Source of the DNA: Paenibacillus sp. OVF10
GTDB taxonomy: Bacteria; Bacillota; Bacilli; Paenibacillales; Paenibacillaceae
Assembly: GCA_022836915.1 (NCBI GenBank)
Contig: CP094668.1
Span: 2,418,001-2,482,000, forward strand
DNA: 64,000 nucleotides
Direction of reading: 5' to 3'
Both the position numbers and the translations under genes were made by a program. The first letter of the stretch is position 1, and every line of letters begins with the position of its first letter. Positions 62,451 to 64,000 of this stretch are shown one piece after another. The notes under the pieces are model-generated. The model saw only the letters and a list, made by a program, of their open reading frames with translations. It was not told the DNA's origin and did not search any database.

Positions 62451-63567
62451 ATGAGAAAATGGTTTGGTGAAGCAAAAACACATCTAATGACAGGTATCTC
62501 CTATCTGCTGCCGGTCATTATCGCGGGTTCCCTGGTCGTTGCCATCTGTAAAATTATCGCACTAACGATGGGCATTACTGATCTTGATCCGTACAAAGAT
62601 GGAAGCGGATTCTTGCATATTTTATATCTCGTGCAAAATGTAGGGTGGAGCGGCATCGGACTATTAACGATTGTCCTGTCCGGTTACATCGCGTACTCCA
62701 TTGCCGACAAACCTGCGCTGGCCGCAGGTCTGATCGGTGGGGTGCTGGCACAGCAGACTAACGCCGGTTTCCTCGGCGCGTTGATCTCCGGTTTTTTGCC
62801 GGATACATCACCTTGTGGGTTAAAAACAAAGTTAAGATTACAGGTCCGGCCGCTGGCTCGGTACCGTTAATCATTTTGCCGCTGATTACCGTAGGTTTAA
62901 CCGGATTTTTGATGGCAGTCATTCTGGGTGGCCCACTGGGCGCACTGAATGAATATCTCATTGCTTGGGTTCAAAATATGAGCCAGAGCGGAACAAATAC
63001 CGTTCTACTTGCGATTATTCTGGGAGCGATGATCGGATTTGATCTCGGCGGACCCGTCAACAAAGCGGCATGGATGGCAGGCAATGCCCTGTTCCTGTCT
63101 GGTGTCTATCTGCCGAATATTTTCATTAACATTGCCATCTGCATTCCACCACTTGGTTATGGCTTAGCAACATTGCTGATGAAGAAACGTTTTTCCAAAA
63201 CCTATCAGGAAGCGGGCAAAGGTGCAGTGATTATGGGTGTGATCGGTATCACGGAAGGTGCAATTCCGTTCACACTGCGTAATCCTGCAAAGATGATTCT
63301 CGTCAACATGTTTGCCTGTGCAACGGGTGCTGCTCTGACTGCATTGTTGGGAGCACATATCATCATGCCACCAATCGGCGGCTTATATGGAGCTGTGTCA
63401 GTAGGTACCCCAATCGCGTACCTTGCCGGAGGAATAGTCGGCGCATTGATCGTGGCGGGGGCACCATGCTGGTGAACTTCCGTGATGAAGAAGAGAAACA
63501 GCCTGCGAAGACTCAGGAAGCTTCGGTGAAGAAAAACGGGGAAGAAATCGAACTCGTTTTTGACTAA
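62451..63567 (+). CDS. PTS EIIC, fructose family, frame broken twice
   Basis: About 373 residues. Helix starts MTGISYLLPVIIAGSLVVAI; the fructose-family motifs IADKPALAAGLIGGVLAQQ, MIGFDLGGPVNKAAWMAGNA and GITEGAIPFTLRNPAKMILV are clear. Runs of six T at 62792-62797 and five G at 63457-63461 each lack one base (SGFFAGYITLWVKNK; VAGGTMLVNFRDEEE). The end, to 63567, is a charged tail. It transports and phosphorylates a sugar; with GH38 next, mannosylglycerate is the likely substrate. Confidence 0.85.
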
Positions 63568-63594
63568 AAAAAGCATCTGGAGGGATATAGAGAT

Positions 63595-64000
63595 ATGAGT
63601 GAGAGCAATCGTACCAAAGTACATGTGATTCCACATACACACTGGGACCGGGAATGGTATTTTACGACCTCCCGTTCCAAAGTGTATCTCGTCAAACACG
63701 TCAAGGAAGTATTGAATGCACTGGAGAATATCGAAGGATTTCATTATTACCTGCTGGATGCACAGGGCTCGCTGCTGGATGATTACATCCGCTGGTGTCC
63801 AGAAGATGAGGAACGGATCCGCCAACTGGTTTCAGCCAAACGACTGATGACGGGACCCTGGTATACCCAGACGGATCAATTGGTGATTTCCAGTGAATCC
63901 ATGGTCCGAAACCTGTATTATGGTATGAAAACAGCACAAAAGTACGGACATGCGATGAAGGTCGGTTATGTCCCGGATGCGTTTGGACAATCGGCACAGA
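63595..64000 (+). CDS. mngB: Alpha-mannosidase, GH38, MngB-like, N-terminal part
   Basis: The first 135 residues of a large cytosolic mannosidase, cut by the window edge. VHVIPHTHWDREWYFTTSRS holds the zinc-binding HxHWDREW of GH38, followed by YLLDAQGSLLDDYIRWCPED, GPWYTQTDQLVISSESMVRN and KVGYVPDAFGQSAQ (the catalytic PDxFG region). These follow Escherichia coli MngB, which splits phosphorylated mannosylglycerate to mannose-6-phosphate and glycerate, as I remember it. The order IIA-IIB-IIC-GH38 supports this use. AGGGATATAGAG lies before ATG 63595. Confidence 0.88.
   Translation, partial: MSESNRTKVHVIPHTHWDREWYFTTSRSKVYLVKHVKEVLNALENIEGFHYYLLDAQGSLLDDYIRWCPEDEERIRQLVSAKRLMTGPWYTQTDQLVISSESMVRNLYYGMKTAQKYGHAMKVGYVPDAFGQSAQ

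Noticed and set aside
1-64000. CRISPR arrays, tRNA or rRNA genes, prophage or insertion sequences
   Set aside because: No regularly spaced repeats, no cloverleaf sequences, no transposase, integrase or phage structural genes were seen.

Overview
The window looks like chromosomal DNA of a Gram-positive, low-to-middle-GC spore former, most likely Paenibacillus. The evidence is inference from gene families: an LplC/YtcP-type sugar permease, a FusB-fold EF-G-binding protein, many small DUF proteins typical of Bacillales, AGGAGG-type ribosome binding sites with frequent TTG and GTG starts, consensus sigma-A promoters, GlcT/RAT antitermination and cre sites. I saw no rRNA, tRNA, CRISPR array, prophage or insertion sequence.

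Layout. 1-4344: the end of a sugar ABC transporter, a secreted protein, an acetyltransferase, an FGGY sugar kinase and an EF-G-binding (FusB-like) gene behind a long folded leader. 4470-13119: a divergent oxidoreductase/HxlR pair, then a run of small plus-strand genes (Nudix, DUFs, HAD phosphatase, phosphotransferase, MepB, metallo-hydrolase, small membrane proteins). 13267-18459: a CDF metal exporter with its own promoter and operator, then a complete heme sensing and relief module (hssR-hssS-hrtB-hrtA) with a recognisable HssR box. 18618-29376: Nudix, DUF4275, DUF4304, a phosphotransferase, pdxH, a radical SAM/SPASM protein, and a coupled phosphodiester glycosidase plus GT2-GtrA pair. 29526-32585: a minus-strand N-acetylglucosamine/glucose-type PTS operon (glcT, EIIA, EIIBC) with a RAT/terminator leader and a cre site. 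32692-58845: more than 25 kb transcribed only rightwards, rich in acetyltransferases, Nudix hydrolases, phosphatases, deaminase, nucleotidyltransferase and lipoproteins. 59141-60299: a minus-strand GT4 glycosyltransferase. 61649-64000: a fructose-family PTS (IIA, IIB, IIC) leading into an MngB-like alpha-mannosidase, probably for mannosylglycerate use.

Two features cut across the window. First, a non-coding element of about 190-230 bp with terminal inverted repeats occurs three times (24295-24485, 33928-34157 inverted, 57412-57603). Its ends differ between copies but stay complementary to each other, which suggests that the folded form matters. It is the best candidate for something undescribed. 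Second, about 23 genes are broken by roughly 31 frame changes. Nearly all are explained by one missing base, usually in a run of identical bases. I read these as under-called homopolymers in the assembly, not as real gene decay, and I annotate the full-length genes across them.
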